Positions 35,917 to 43,916 of a DNA stretch of 64,000 nucleotides are shown here, one piece after another; within the stretch, counting starts at the first letter, position 1; every line of letters begins with the position of its first letter. The notes under the pieces are model-generated. The model worked only from the letters and a program-made list of their open reading frames with translations, made no database searches and was not told the origin of the DNA. The DNA is from Chloroflexota bacterium (GTDB lineage: Bacteria > Chloroflexota > Anaerolineae > Anaerolineales > Villigracilaceae). Position numbers and translations under genes: made by a program. The stretch spans positions 33,010-97,009 of the forward strand of contig JAEWVF010000050.1 of assembly GCA_023459215.1 (NCBI GenBank). Direction: 5' to 3'.

Positions 35917-36834
35917 TCAAGCCTGTTGATAACTGCGCATTTTCTGTGGGTAACCCTGTTGAAGCTGTGTATAAAACTGCTCAATTCCGGTGGATACGCC
36001 AGGGATGGGCTGGCCCAAGTCTGTGGATAGTTTGTGGACAGATAGCCGCAAATTGTGGGAACGTTTGGCAGTCAGCTCGCTTTGCTCTAAGGAAATGGGA
36101 CGAATCAGCCCTTCGTCGAATCCGAACTGGCGGGCGATTCTGACCCCGAACTCATACTTCGAGAGCGCTTCCGACCCGACCACGTGATACAGTCCCGAAA
36201 GGCCTTTGTCCAACATCCGAACCAAAACATCCGCCAAGTCCCCGACGAAGAGCGGGCAGAAATAAACGTCGGTGAAGCCGTTGGCGGGTTGACCCGCTGA
36301 GAGTTTGTTGTAGAAAAACTCGGAGAGCGAGCGTGTGCCGGAAAGACTCCAGCCAAAGAAGTTGACGCGGGCAACAGCGGCGGCAGGGTTGGCCGAAAGG
36401 ACATTTTGCTCGCCAAGCAATTTGGTTGCGGAATAAACGCCGGGCGGGCTGGGAGCATCGGTTTCAGTGTAGATTCCATCTTTCGTTCCATCGAAAACCG
36501 CATCGGTGGAGATGTGGATAAAACGGACTGAGGCCCTGGCCGCCGATTCCGCCAAGATACCGGGAATCTCTGCGTTCAGGTAGCGGGCGACCTGGGGGTC
36601 GGCTTCACACTTTTCGAGATTGGCTAAAGCCGCAGTGTGGATAACCGCCTCGGGTTTGAGGCTGTCGATTAAACGGGAGGCAGCCGCCGGGTCGTCGAGA
36701 TCCGCGCGGATAAGCTCGAAGGGCGTATTCGCCAATTTGCTCCGGTCAAGGCCGAGCAGGGTATGAGAGTCCCAATTCATCAAACAGAGATTGAGACCGA
36801 GAAGGCCGGAGGCGCCGGTGACTAGAATCTTCAT
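35917..36834 (-). CDS. NAD(P)-dependent sugar reductase, RmlD-like SDR
   Basis: An extended-type SDR of 305 residues: GASGLLGLN for NAD(P) binding (7-15), HTAALANLEKCE, ISTDAVFDG, and the catalytic YSATK. The pattern resembles dTDP-4-dehydrorhamnose reductase. No RmlA, RmlB or RmlC genes are near, so it may reduce another 4-keto sugar, possibly the product of the adjacent PseB. Confidence 0.85.
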   Translation of the reverse strand: MKILVTGASGLLGLNLCLMNWDSHTLLGLDRSKLANTPFELIRADLDDPAAASRLIDSLKPEAVIHTAALANLEKCEADPQVARYLNAEIPGILAESAARASVRFIHISTDAVFDGTKDGIYTETDAPSPPGVYSATKLLGEQNVLSANPAAAVARVNFFGWSLSGTRSLSEFFYNKLSAGQPANGFTDVYFCPLFVGDLADVLVRMLDKGLSGLYHVVGSEALSKYEFGVRIARQFGFDEGLIRPISLEQSELTAKRSHNLRLSVHKLSTDLGQPIPGVSTGIEQFYTQLQQGYPQKMRSYQQA

Positions 36835-36896
36835 GGTGTCAGGTGCGAGGTGTCAGGTATCAGGGGTGCGCATGACACCTGACACCTGATACGTTT

Positions 36897-37907
36897 TTAT
36901 CCTTCCAACGTCCCATTCGTAAAGGCTTTTTCAAACGGGGCAATATATTTTTTGATGCCTTCGACATCCAGCCATTCGCTGTTGTTGTCGCTGGTGTAGC
37001 TGAAGCCTTCGGGCAGGGATTTGCCTTTGTTTTGCCACGAGTAGCCAAACCAACTGGCTTCGGCGGGCTGGACAACGTACATGCCCTCGAGTTCGATGCT
37101 GTGGCGGGCTTCATCATCGGAGAGCAGGTCTTCGTGAAGTTTTTCGCCGGGACGGATGCCGATGATTTCGATTTCGGCATCGGGGGCGATGGCTTTGGCG
37201 AGATCGACCACTTTCGTGCTGGGAATTTTGGGGACGAAGACTTCGCCACCTTCCATTTGTTCGATGCAGTTGATGACAAAGTGTACGCCTTGCTCGAGCG
37301 AAAGCCAGAAACGGGTCATGCGCTCATCCGTTATCGTGATTTTGCCATTTTGGCGCTGTTTGAGGAAGAGCGGAACGATGGAGCCGCGCGAGCCAACCAC
37401 GTTGCCATAGCGGACGCAGGAATAGCGGGTGGCGGTTCCGGCGGCATAGGCGTTGCTCTGGACGACAAGTTTTTCGGCCACAAGTTTGGTGCCGCCATAC
37501 AGGTTGGCCGGGCTGACAGCTTTGTCGGTGCTGAGGGCCAGGACTTTGGCCACCCCGGCATCCAGCGCGGCTTCGATGACGTTACTGGTGCCGATGATGT
37601 TGGTTTTGATGGCTTCCATCGGGTTGTATTCGCAGGCCGGAACCTGTTTGAGCGCGGCAGCGTGGACGACGATGTCGACTCCGTGCATGGCGCGCACCAG
37701 GCGCTCACGGTCGCGCACATCGCCGATGAAGTAGCGCAGGCGCGGGTCGTTGTAGCCGGCGACGCGCATTTCGTGTTGTTTGAGTTCGTCGCGGCTGAAG
37801 ATAATGACCTTTTTGGGGTTCTTCTCAGCCAGCAGGATTTTAGTGAATTTCTTACCGAACGAACCAGTGCCGCCGGTGATTAAGATGACTTTGTTGGTCC
37901 AGTCCAT
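36897..37907 (-). CDS. pseB: UDP-GlcNAc 4,6-dehydratase (PseB/FlaA1-like)
   Basis: Soluble SDR of 336 residues. GGTGSFGKKF (12-21) binds NAD(P); SRDELKQHEM, VHAAALKQVPACEYNP, LSTDKAVSPANLYGGTK and GNVVGSRGSIVPLF are characteristic of PseB, which makes a UDP-4-keto-6-deoxy sugar. The first step of a nonulosonic acid pathway is likely. The partner aminotransferase (PseC) is not in the window. Confidence 0.9.
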   Translation of the reverse strand: MDWTNKVILITGGTGSFGKKFTKILLAEKNPKKVIIFSRDELKQHEMRVAGYNDPRLRYFIGDVRDRERLVRAMHGVDIVVHAAALKQVPACEYNPMEAIKTNIIGTSNVIEAALDAGVAKVLALSTDKAVSPANLYGGTKLVAEKLVVQSNAYAAGTATRYSCVRYGNVVGSRGSIVPLFLKQRQNGKITITDERMTRFWLSLEQGVHFVINCIEQMEGGEVFVPKIPSTKVVDLAKAIAPDAEIEIIGIRPGEKLHEDLLSDDEARHSIELEGMYVVQPAEASWFGYSWQNKGKSLPEGFSYTSDNNSEWLDVEGIKKYIAPFEKAFTNGTLEG

Positions 37908-37928
37908 GAGGGGTGCTCCTTTTTAAGT

Positions 37929-38000
37929 GAACCACTAAGGCCGCGAAGAGCGCGAAGAAAACCTTAAAAACTTAGCGTTCTTAGCGCCCTTCGCGGTTCA
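37929..38000. repeat. GAACC..GCGAAG palindromic repeat, copy 1
   Basis: The outer arms pair GAACC...CGCGAAG with CTTCGCGGTTC. The right arm encodes the last residues (MNREGR) and the TAA stop of the GxxExxY gene. A second copy lies at 38445-38521, on the other side of that gene. Confidence 0.75.
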
Positions 38001-38424
38001 TTAAAGGTCTTGGGGTAAATTTTGTCCATGAAGTTGGTTCTTCCGCGCCATTGGCAAGGCGCATGATACCATCTTTCATACGTTTGACATTCCAGTTGAG
38101 AATGAAGCCGATTTTGCAGTCCTTGAGTTTGAGATAGGTGAGTGTTTGGGTTATGTGAATGGGTAAAACAATATCGACAGTTTTGTTTTCGATGATAATC
38201 AGGTCATCGACCAACATGTCAATGCGATAACCGGCATCGATATGTTGTCCATCATAGGTAATGGGAAGTAGCAACTCAGTCTGGACTTTATGCCCGCGCT
38301 TGCGAAGTTCGTAGGCGTGGCATTGTTGATAGGCTGATTCCAAAAGACCAGGCCCTAAAGCCGTGTGGACTTTGATGGCAGCATCGACAATATCTGTGGC
38401 AACGGCTTCAATATCGTTAGACAT
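37981..38424 (-). CDS. GxxExxY protein
   Basis: A 147-residue member of the GxxExxY family. The defining motif GPGLLESAY lies near residues 24-32, followed by KVQTELLLPITYDGQ, YRIDMLVDDLIIIENKTVD (a PD-(D/E)XK-like core with D..E.K) and GFILNW. Biochemical function is unknown. AAGGAG precedes the ATG. Copies of one palindromic repeat bound it on both sides. Confidence 0.88.
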   Translation of the reverse strand: MSNDIEAVATDIVDAAIKVHTALGPGLLESAYQQCHAYELRKRGHKVQTELLLPITYDGQHIDAGYRIDMLVDDLIIIENKTVDIVLPIHITQTLTYLKLKDCKIGFILNWNVKRMKDGIMRLANGAEEPTSWTKFTPRPLMNREGR

Positions 38425-38444
38425 ACGGACTCCTTATTTCGAAG

Positions 38445-38521
38445 CGAACCGCGAAGGCCGCCAAGAGCGCCAAGAAAATCTTAAGGTTTCCCTTCGCGTT
38501 CTTAGCGCTCTTGGCGGTTCG
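38445..38521. repeat. GAACC..GCGAAG palindromic repeat, copy 2
   Basis: GAACCGCGAAGGCCGCCAAG on the left pairs with CTTGGCGGTTC on the right. The right arm encodes the last residues (SNRQER) and the TAA stop of the adjacent methyltransferase gene. Confidence 0.75.
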
Positions 38522-39326
38522 ATTGCTCTTTGCGCGCCAAAAACAGCCCGGAATCTTTGGTGATGTGGATGGCGCCTTTGGCTTGCAGTTCGGAGTTCAA
38601 CTCCTGCTCCAGTTCGGCAAAAACAGACTCAGGAGCAGCCCCGTAACTGCTGGATGACCTGAGATAAGCCATTAACGGTGGAATTTCGGTAATCCGCAAT
38701 CCATCAGGGTAACGGCGAATTTCGATGTCTTGGAAAAACGGCTGGAGTTGAGCAAACCCATTTTCAAGTGTGAATGGATTTTGGAAAATAGTTATCTCAT
38801 TGCCTGCATCAAACCGCTTGAACCATTCGTGCATTTCTTTCAGATGGTTCTCTCCACCAGTAGCGGCGACCAAATGTCCGCCAGGGCGAAGTACACGATG
38901 GATTTCAGCCAATGCTTTGGGCCGGTCGGGAACATGATAGAGCATCGAATTGGCGATGACGATATCGAAGGTCTCTTCCGGGTAGGGAATAGATTGGGCG
39001 TCGATTTGCTCAAACTTGAAGCCGCGCCCGAGCGTGACGAGATTCCTCCAGGCCGAATCCAGCATCCCGGCAGAGAAATCGCTGAGGGTGATACTCCATC
39101 CGGCGGGGATTCGCACCGGGCAGGTCATCCACATCGCGCCGGAACCACAGCCCAACTCCAGGACTTCGGCTTCGGCGGGAAGTTCTGCCAGCACATCCCA
39201 CATGCATGGGAAACCGCCTTGCGGATTGGTGCTGAAACGCTCGTGAATCGCAATCCGCGCATTCAGGTTGTCCGCGTTGCGGTATTGGTCAGATTGGAGG
39301 TAGGTGGGGTCGGTGAATTTAGGCAT
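38502..39326 (-). CDS. Class I SAM-dependent methyltransferase
   Basis: A 274-residue Rossmann methyltransferase: VLELGCGSGAMW (motif I, near 55-66), TLSDFSAGML, FDIVIANSMLYHVPDRPKALAEIHRVLRPGGHLV. This is the UbiE/Methyltransf_11 type common in polysaccharide loci. The start at 39326 was chosen because an earlier one lies within the DNA methylase gene; the two overlap by 8 bp. The C-terminus is repeat-encoded. The target is unknown; it may be an O-methyl group on a sugar. Confidence 0.85.
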   Translation of the reverse strand: MPKFTDPTYLQSDQYRNADNLNARIAIHERFSTNPQGGFPCMWDVLAELPAEAEVLELGCGSGAMWMTCPVRIPAGWSITLSDFSAGMLDSAWRNLVTLGRGFKFEQIDAQSIPYPEETFDIVIANSMLYHVPDRPKALAEIHRVLRPGGHLVAATGGENHLKEMHEWFKRFDAGNEITIFQNPFTLENGFAQLQPFFQDIEIRRYPDGLRITEIPPLMAYLRSSSSYGAAPESVFAELEQELNSELQAKGAIHITKDSGLFLARKEQSNRQER

Positions 39327-40257
39327 TTTTCTGACTTTCTGGCGCGATTTTATGGAACTTATAATCTGCCTTTTGTTCAAAAAGCGCCATTTGTTGCATT
39401 GGTACTGCTTCAGCCTGTGGTTCAGGGTCGTAATTTAGCACAATTGCCTCGAGCATCGGGTTACGATTCTTCTCGCTCGCGCCAACATGATAGAAATGTT
39501 CACGAGTAAAAACGGTAAAATTTTTGGCGTATTTTTCCAATGCCAGGTTTTTGCGATATTGATTGCTATGCCATGTGGAAACAATAAAGCGGGCCTTGCT
39601 CTCTGCCAACAAATCGAATAAATCTTGTTCGTCCTTCTCAGACCAGCCGTTGAAATAATCGGTATGCCTGCCAATATAGGGCGGGTCACAGTAAATCAAA
39701 TCTTTTTCGGTGGCAGATGCCAAGGTTTGACGAAAATCGGCGCAAACGAACTGCCAATCATACATGCTCAACGCCTGGCTAACCTGCCTGATTTGATTGA
39801 TGATTTTTGTAATATATGCCTGGGCAAAACGCTCCGGTTTGTGCCCAAAGGGAACATTAAATTTGCCATTCTTGTTAAAGCGCATGACTCCGTTGAAGGA
39901 GGAGCGATTCAGAAATAACAGGTCCAGCGATTCAGCAGTCTGATTAAACCGTTCCCGAACTTCGTAATAGTGGGACTGGCCTTTTTCGCTCAAAATCTTG
40001 CCTTCCCGCTCTAAAAATTCTTTGGCAATACCTGGCGTGATTTGTTCATTTTTGATGGCGTTGTATAAATTGATAATGTGCAAATTCGTATCTGCAAAAA
40101 TAGCCTTTGGCGGACGAACATTAAAACCAACCACTCCTGACCCCATGAATGGCTCAATCCATGTTCCGCCTTCGGAAAGGGAAACATAATCGAGAATCCA
40201 CTCAACCAGGTGAGTTTTGATTCCCTGGCATTTCAGGGGTGGAACAGCAATTCTCAT
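39319..40257 (-). CDS. DNA adenine-N6 methyltransferase, M.EcoRV-like
   Basis: An alpha-class Dam-type methylase of 312 residues: PPLKCQGIKTHLV at the N-terminus (motif X), EPFMGSGVVGFN (motif I), VRERFN, LFLNRSSFNG, NVPFGHKPERFAQAYITKI, catalytic DPPYIGRHTDYF (motif IV) and EHFYHVGASEKNR. These segments resemble M.EcoRV as I recall it. The ATG overlaps the stop of the restriction gene (ATGA). It is expected to protect GATATC sites, which occur about 20 times in this window. Confidence 0.9.
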   Translation of the reverse strand: MRIAVPPLKCQGIKTHLVEWILDYVSLSEGGTWIEPFMGSGVVGFNVRPPKAIFADTNLHIINLYNAIKNEQITPGIAKEFLEREGKILSEKGQSHYYEVRERFNQTAESLDLLFLNRSSFNGVMRFNKNGKFNVPFGHKPERFAQAYITKIINQIRQVSQALSMYDWQFVCADFRQTLASATEKDLIYCDPPYIGRHTDYFNGWSEKDEQDLFDLLAESKARFIVSTWHSNQYRKNLALEKYAKNFTVFTREHFYHVGASEKNRNPMLEAIVLNYDPEPQAEAVPMQQMALFEQKADYKFHKIAPESQKNA

Positions 40258-41111
40258 GCCCGCTTTTTCCTCGAGGGTTTGTTAATCATCGGATTTGCCA
40301 GAGCGGGATCAAGGCCACGATAGGCAAGATATTCCCGCAGCAGGGTTATCTTCTTTGTTTTGCCGCTGGCTGTGGTTATTGTTATTTTGCCATAGTTCAT
40401 CCAGTATTCATCAAACCAGGTTTCCCCCAGGTTTTTGAAAACGCCACTGCCATTAAGAATATCTTCAACCTTTGTCAAGCTGCCAATATTGGCGGTATTG
40501 GAACTTCCCTGCTTATCACTGGCGATTTCCCATTTTTCGGCAACAAAAAACTGGAAGTCTCGAATGACAGATGAGATAGACTGTAGTTCATTCAGTTGGA
40601 ATGTACGGGTTTCATCTGCTTTTTCTGACCCGCTTCTGGAATAGATAATTCCCAAGCAGAAATGTCCCGCATATTCACCATATGGAAATTGAATATTTTT
40701 CCGGCTGACGCGGTTCATAAAATATTCGCCATGCGAACCGAGCGTAAAACCATTACAAAATTCAGGATTATCAAGTAATCGATAGGTTGTTTTTAAATCC
40801 ACCGCGAATTTGATGTTTTCGTCATCAGCTTTGACAAAGGATAAATCAGGGTAATAATTTTGTTGTTCTGCAAGAACAATATAGTAGCCATTTGTGCGAG
40901 CAAATTCAAGTAATTTTGGAAATAAATGTATTTCCAAAATTTTAGAGACAATTTTTGTATCGGCAGAAATTATATAAATGTTGCGAAAAACATCAATGAA
41001 GCCTTTGACTGTCCAATCTCCATCAGGCGTAGTAATGTGATCTTGTAAAGTTACTACAAACTCTTTCAGGCTCTTCTTGAACTCGGCTTTAATTTTTTCG
41101 TGTTTTTGCAT
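40254..41111 (-). CDS. EcoRV-like type II restriction endonuclease
   Basis: A 285-residue PD-(D/E)XK nuclease (EcoRV has 245). QQNYYPD ending at Asp89 and AVDLKTTY with Asp105 and Lys107 reproduce the EcoRV D74/D90/K92 triad with identical spacing. GSSNTANIGS near residue 193 matches the EcoRV recognition loop GSGNTTNIGS with two changes. The ATG at 41111 has GAGG upstream. It is clearly AT-rich compared with its neighbours and sits inside a polysaccharide operon, which suggests transfer. Cutting GATATC is expected but untested. There is no controller gene. Confidence 0.9.
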   Translation of the reverse strand: MQKHEKIKAEFKKSLKEFVVTLQDHITTPDGDWTVKGFIDVFRNIYIISADTKIVSKILEIHLFPKLLEFARTNGYYIVLAEQQNYYPDLSFVKADDENIKFAVDLKTTYRLLDNPEFCNGFTLGSHGEYFMNRVSRKNIQFPYGEYAGHFCLGIIYSRSGSEKADETRTFQLNELQSISSVIRDFQFFVAEKWEIASDKQGSSNTANIGSLTKVEDILNGSGVFKNLGETWFDEYWMNYGKITITTASGKTKKITLLREYLAYRGLDPALANPMINKPSRKKRA

Positions 41112-41121
41112 GATTGCCTCG

Positions 41122-42009
41122 TTACTTCTTGTCGCGGGACAATTCAATTCCTGAAAGATGAGACGAATTAGAGGACTTCGATAGTTTTTCTTTTCTAATC
41201 ACTATCATCGGATACTGCCCATTTTCCGCGAAAAACCTGGGGAAAACGCCTTCGAGCCAGAAAACGAAGCGCAGGAAGATCTGACCGCCGAATTTGGGCT
41301 GGACAAACCAGCGCAGGATGCGCGTCGACAGGCTGCGCCAGGGACGGATTTCGAGCGGAATCTTGCTCCCGATTTCGCGTTTGAGCCATTCGGGCGTCAA
41401 CTTGGCGATGAAAGTGCCTTCGGGGTCGGCTTCGTTGAGCCAATCCTTTTTCTTTTTCGCGCCCTTGCCCGAAAGGCGGCGCATCAGGCCAATCAGCGGC
41501 TCGGCGGCGCGAATCAGCAGCGGTTCATGCCAGCCATTGACGATGACGCCCGTTCGACCGGGGGCGAGCACACGATGCAGTTCAGCATATGCCTTGGGGT
41601 GTTCCTCCAGCGCCAGGTGATGAATGGCGTGCATCGAAACCTCGCCATCGAAGGCGTCGGCTTTGAAGGGCAGGTTCGCCAAATCGCCGACGACGAACAG
41701 GCCGTGGGTACCGAGGCGGGTGCGGGCTTCGGTCAGGGCCTGGATGGAAATATCGAGGCAGACGCGCTTCTGGTAGCCTTTGGAATAGGTCAGGTAATCG
41801 TCGTACTGCACCGGCCCGGAACCGGCATCCAGCAGGAATTTGCCATTCGGAATCAATCCATCGTTGACGCGCAGCCGCGTCTTGTGGATGTATTCCGCCG
41901 AGACGGGGCGCAGGTCTTCGTAGCGGGCGTTCTGATAGTTGCCGTCCGCTTCTTGCTGCCAGCCAATTTCATCGTAGAATTCGCGTACTTTTTGTTTTGT
42001 GTCGGTCAT
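41122..42009 (-). CDS. Class I SAM-dependent methyltransferase
   Basis: A 295-residue methyltransferase starting at ATG 42009 (MTDTKQKVREFYDEIGW). FLLDAGSGPVQYDDYL is motif I; VCLDISIQALTEAR and FDGEVSMHAIHHLALEEHPKAYAELHRVLAPG follow. A basic C-terminal region (KGAKKKKDW, then LTPEWLKREIG) is extra. It is probably part of the polysaccharide pathway. The restriction gene begins 10 nt after its stop. Confidence 0.85.
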   Translation of the reverse strand: MTDTKQKVREFYDEIGWQQEADGNYQNARYEDLRPVSAEYIHKTRLRVNDGLIPNGKFLLDAGSGPVQYDDYLTYSKGYQKRVCLDISIQALTEARTRLGTHGLFVVGDLANLPFKADAFDGEVSMHAIHHLALEEHPKAYAELHRVLAPGRTGVIVNGWHEPLLIRAAEPLIGLMRRLSGKGAKKKKDWLNEADPEGTFIAKLTPEWLKREIGSKIPLEIRPWRSLSTRILRWFVQPKFGGQIFLRFVFWLEGVFPRFFAENGQYPMIVIRKEKLSKSSNSSHLSGIELSRDKK

Positions 42010-42019
42010 AATGCCTTTC

Positions 42020-42081
42020 GTAGGGGCACGGCGGGGGATCTGCGCAATCAACGTTCCCAAACCATCCGCCGTGCCCCTACC
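42020..42081. repeat. GTAGGGGCACGGCG palindromic repeat
   Basis: GTAGGGGCACGGCGG on the left and CCGCCGTGCCCCTAC on the right enclose about 30 nt. It fills the short gap between two polysaccharide genes and could act as an RNA stem. Confidence 0.7.
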
Positions 42082-42092
42082 AATTTATAAAT

Positions 42093-43775
42093 TTACCATT
42101 CCACCGGCTCACCCGCCAAATAATCGAACGCCTTGCCGAACTCGGCCCGGCCCTCATCAGACAGCACCCGGCTCAGGGGCCACACTTCCAAATCCTGCCA
42201 GAATTTCATCAGCCGCCAGGGAAAAGCGATGGGGAAGTCAAAGAAAAAGCGATAGGCGTAGTTCCAGGCGGTTTCCACCTGTTCGGCGGTTAACCGGTTA
42301 ACCGGTTGAGCGGTTAACAAGGTATCCAACAAGCCAAAATACTCAGCATAACTTTGCGGCTCGTAAGTGAAGCCGCGCCCACGATAGTGCGTCTGCCCGG
42401 CCAGGATGACCGGCACGCTGCGCATCGCCATCTCCATGCCGACCGTGGTGGTGTAGGCCAGCCCGAGTGAAGCGATTTCCATCAGGTCGTAGGTGTTGAC
42501 CTTCTCGTTCGGGCCAATCACATGGACATGCTCCGGCCTGTCCGGCACGGCGCGCTCAATCACGCCGACCATCGACGGGCCTTTCATCAGCCGCTCACCG
42601 GGGTGGACGCGCACCACCAGTTGCACATCCGGCCGCCGCGCAAAATACTGGACGGTTTTCTCAATCCACTCGGCCATCGAGGCGGTAAAGATGTTGCGGC
42701 CCAGCGTCAGGCTATCGCCGAGCACGTTGGTCGCCAGCAAAACAACCGGGCGGCCATCCAGCCCCAGGTCGGCGCGCAATTTCTCGCCGCCCACCGAAGC
42801 CACATCCTGCCAGAAACGCGTCCCTTTGCCGTATTTCTTTGCGCTGGTGCGCGCATCCTCCAGCCCGGCGATTTGCTCGCGCTCGCTCTCGGTCAGCGGG
42901 ATTTGTCCCTTCGCGGCCCACAGCCCGTCGGTGTTCTGGCGCATGACGATGTCGTTCTGCGAAAGCCAGATTTGCTCGCGCTGGTCGTTGAATTCGTAGG
43001 TGACCGTCATCAAATCGAGATGGCGCGCCACCTGGTAGAAAATGCCCAATTCGGTGACAAGTCCATTCGGGACGAGTACCGTTTCGGGGCGGGATTCGTT
43101 CAACAAACGGAACGCCGTCAAAGCGGCTTGTCGGTTGCGGACTACCCGCAGCTTGTATAGCTCGGATTCCCGGTCAAAATCCTCGACCTGGAGCGTGTAC
43201 ATCGTATCGAAAGCAGACGCCGCTTCGACGGCATCTTTCAACCACTCAGGGCTGAGCGGAGACGCGCTCTTGGCGTCGTAGTCGAAGTCCGCCCTTCGAC
43301 TGCGCTGGGGAACGCTCCGCTCAGGGCTTGTATCCAACAACGAAACAACATGGACCAGCCCCTTGAGCGGAGCCAACACCCGGCGCGTGTACAAATCCTG
43401 GCGGCGCAGGTCGAAGGCATTGATATCCTTGTCAAAGTCGCCATAAGGCAGATAGGCAATCGTGACCTCATGCCCCAGCCCGCGCAGCGCCAGCCCGATG
43501 ATGGCCGCCTGCTCGACCCAGTAATGCAGCGTGGCAAACAAAACAATCCGTTTCCCACGTCCGTTTCCATCCGTGAGTCCGTTAGCGAGTCCGTTGCCAG
43601 GTCCGCTTCCGTCCGTGAGTCCGTTAGAGAGTCCGTTTTTAACCTGCCCCACCGCCGCCGGCAGCGCCTTCTCCAGTTGCGACAGGTTATAGCGCGTCCT
43701 GGGCCGCACCGGACGAATGGCATCGTACAGGTCGGCGGAATAGGGGATTTTGGAAAGAATGTCTTTAATCGTCAT
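42093..43775 (-). CDS. Capsule-type glycosyltransferase (GT-B-like)
   Basis: A 560-residue protein resembling capsular polysaccharide biosynthesis/GT-B enzymes. IVLFATLHYWVEQAAIIGLALRGLGHEV is a Rossmann start near residue 75, followed by PNGLVTELGIF, LLATNVLGDSL, VVRVHPGERLM and IASLGLAYTTTVGMEMAMRSVPVILAG, the C-terminal donor site. Repeats have entered the frame: NGLTDG-type units (about 47-72), a SPERSVPQRSRR peptide (about 150), and a GGTTAACC-type repeat near 42290-42320. It has no clear ribosome-binding site. A remnant of a second copy of its 5' end lies at 44544-44632. Confidence 0.7.
   Translation of the reverse strand: MTIKDILSKIPYSADLYDAIRPVRPRTRYNLSQLEKALPAAVGQVKNGLSNGLTDGSGPGNGLANGLTDGNGRGKRIVLFATLHYWVEQAAIIGLALRGLGHEVTIAYLPYGDFDKDINAFDLRRQDLYTRRVLAPLKGLVHVVSLLDTSPERSVPQRSRRADFDYDAKSASPLSPEWLKDAVEAASAFDTMYTLQVEDFDRESELYKLRVVRNRQAALTAFRLLNESRPETVLVPNGLVTELGIFYQVARHLDLMTVTYEFNDQREQIWLSQNDIVMRQNTDGLWAAKGQIPLTESEREQIAGLEDARTSAKKYGKGTRFWQDVASVGGEKLRADLGLDGRPVVLLATNVLGDSLTLGRNIFTASMAEWIEKTVQYFARRPDVQLVVRVHPGERLMKGPSMVGVIERAVPDRPEHVHVIGPNEKVNTYDLMEIASLGLAYTTTVGMEMAMRSVPVILAGQTHYRGRGFTYEPQSYAEYFGLLDTLLTAQPVNRLTAEQVETAWNYAYRFFFDFPIAFPWRLMKFWQDLEVWPLSRVLSDEGRAEFGKAFDYLAGEPVEW
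43283..43335. repeat. In-frame CTTCGACTGCGCT repeat
   Basis: Contains CCTTCGACTGCGC and GCTCCGCTCAGG, the same sequence type as the intergenic copies at 4808-4850 and 54569-54632. Here it encodes an insertion including SPERSVPQRSRR. Confidence 0.65.
43556..43640. repeat. In-frame GAGTCCGTTA tandem repeat
   Basis: Repeated GTGAGTCCGTTAG(C/A)GAGTCCGTT blocks encode NGLSNGLTDG and NGLANGLTDG in the N-terminal part of the glycosyltransferase. Confidence 0.75.
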
Positions 43776-43916
43776 AACTTGACTTCGAGACTAAAAATCG
43801 GTATCATAAAAATGTAAAAGTCAAAAGACTTCTCCCACCTTGCGAAAGGTCGCCAATTGTGGCGGCCCCGCCCCGTCTGGACGTGATGACGACAAGGCTA
43901 GCAGGGTGGGTTGCTT

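Noticed and set aside
38502..39326. Third gene of the restriction-modification operon as a defence component
   Set aside because: It is a UbiE-like class I methyltransferase of the kind common in polysaccharide loci. The overlap with the DNA methylase gene is explained by tight packing, and nothing ties it to DNA.
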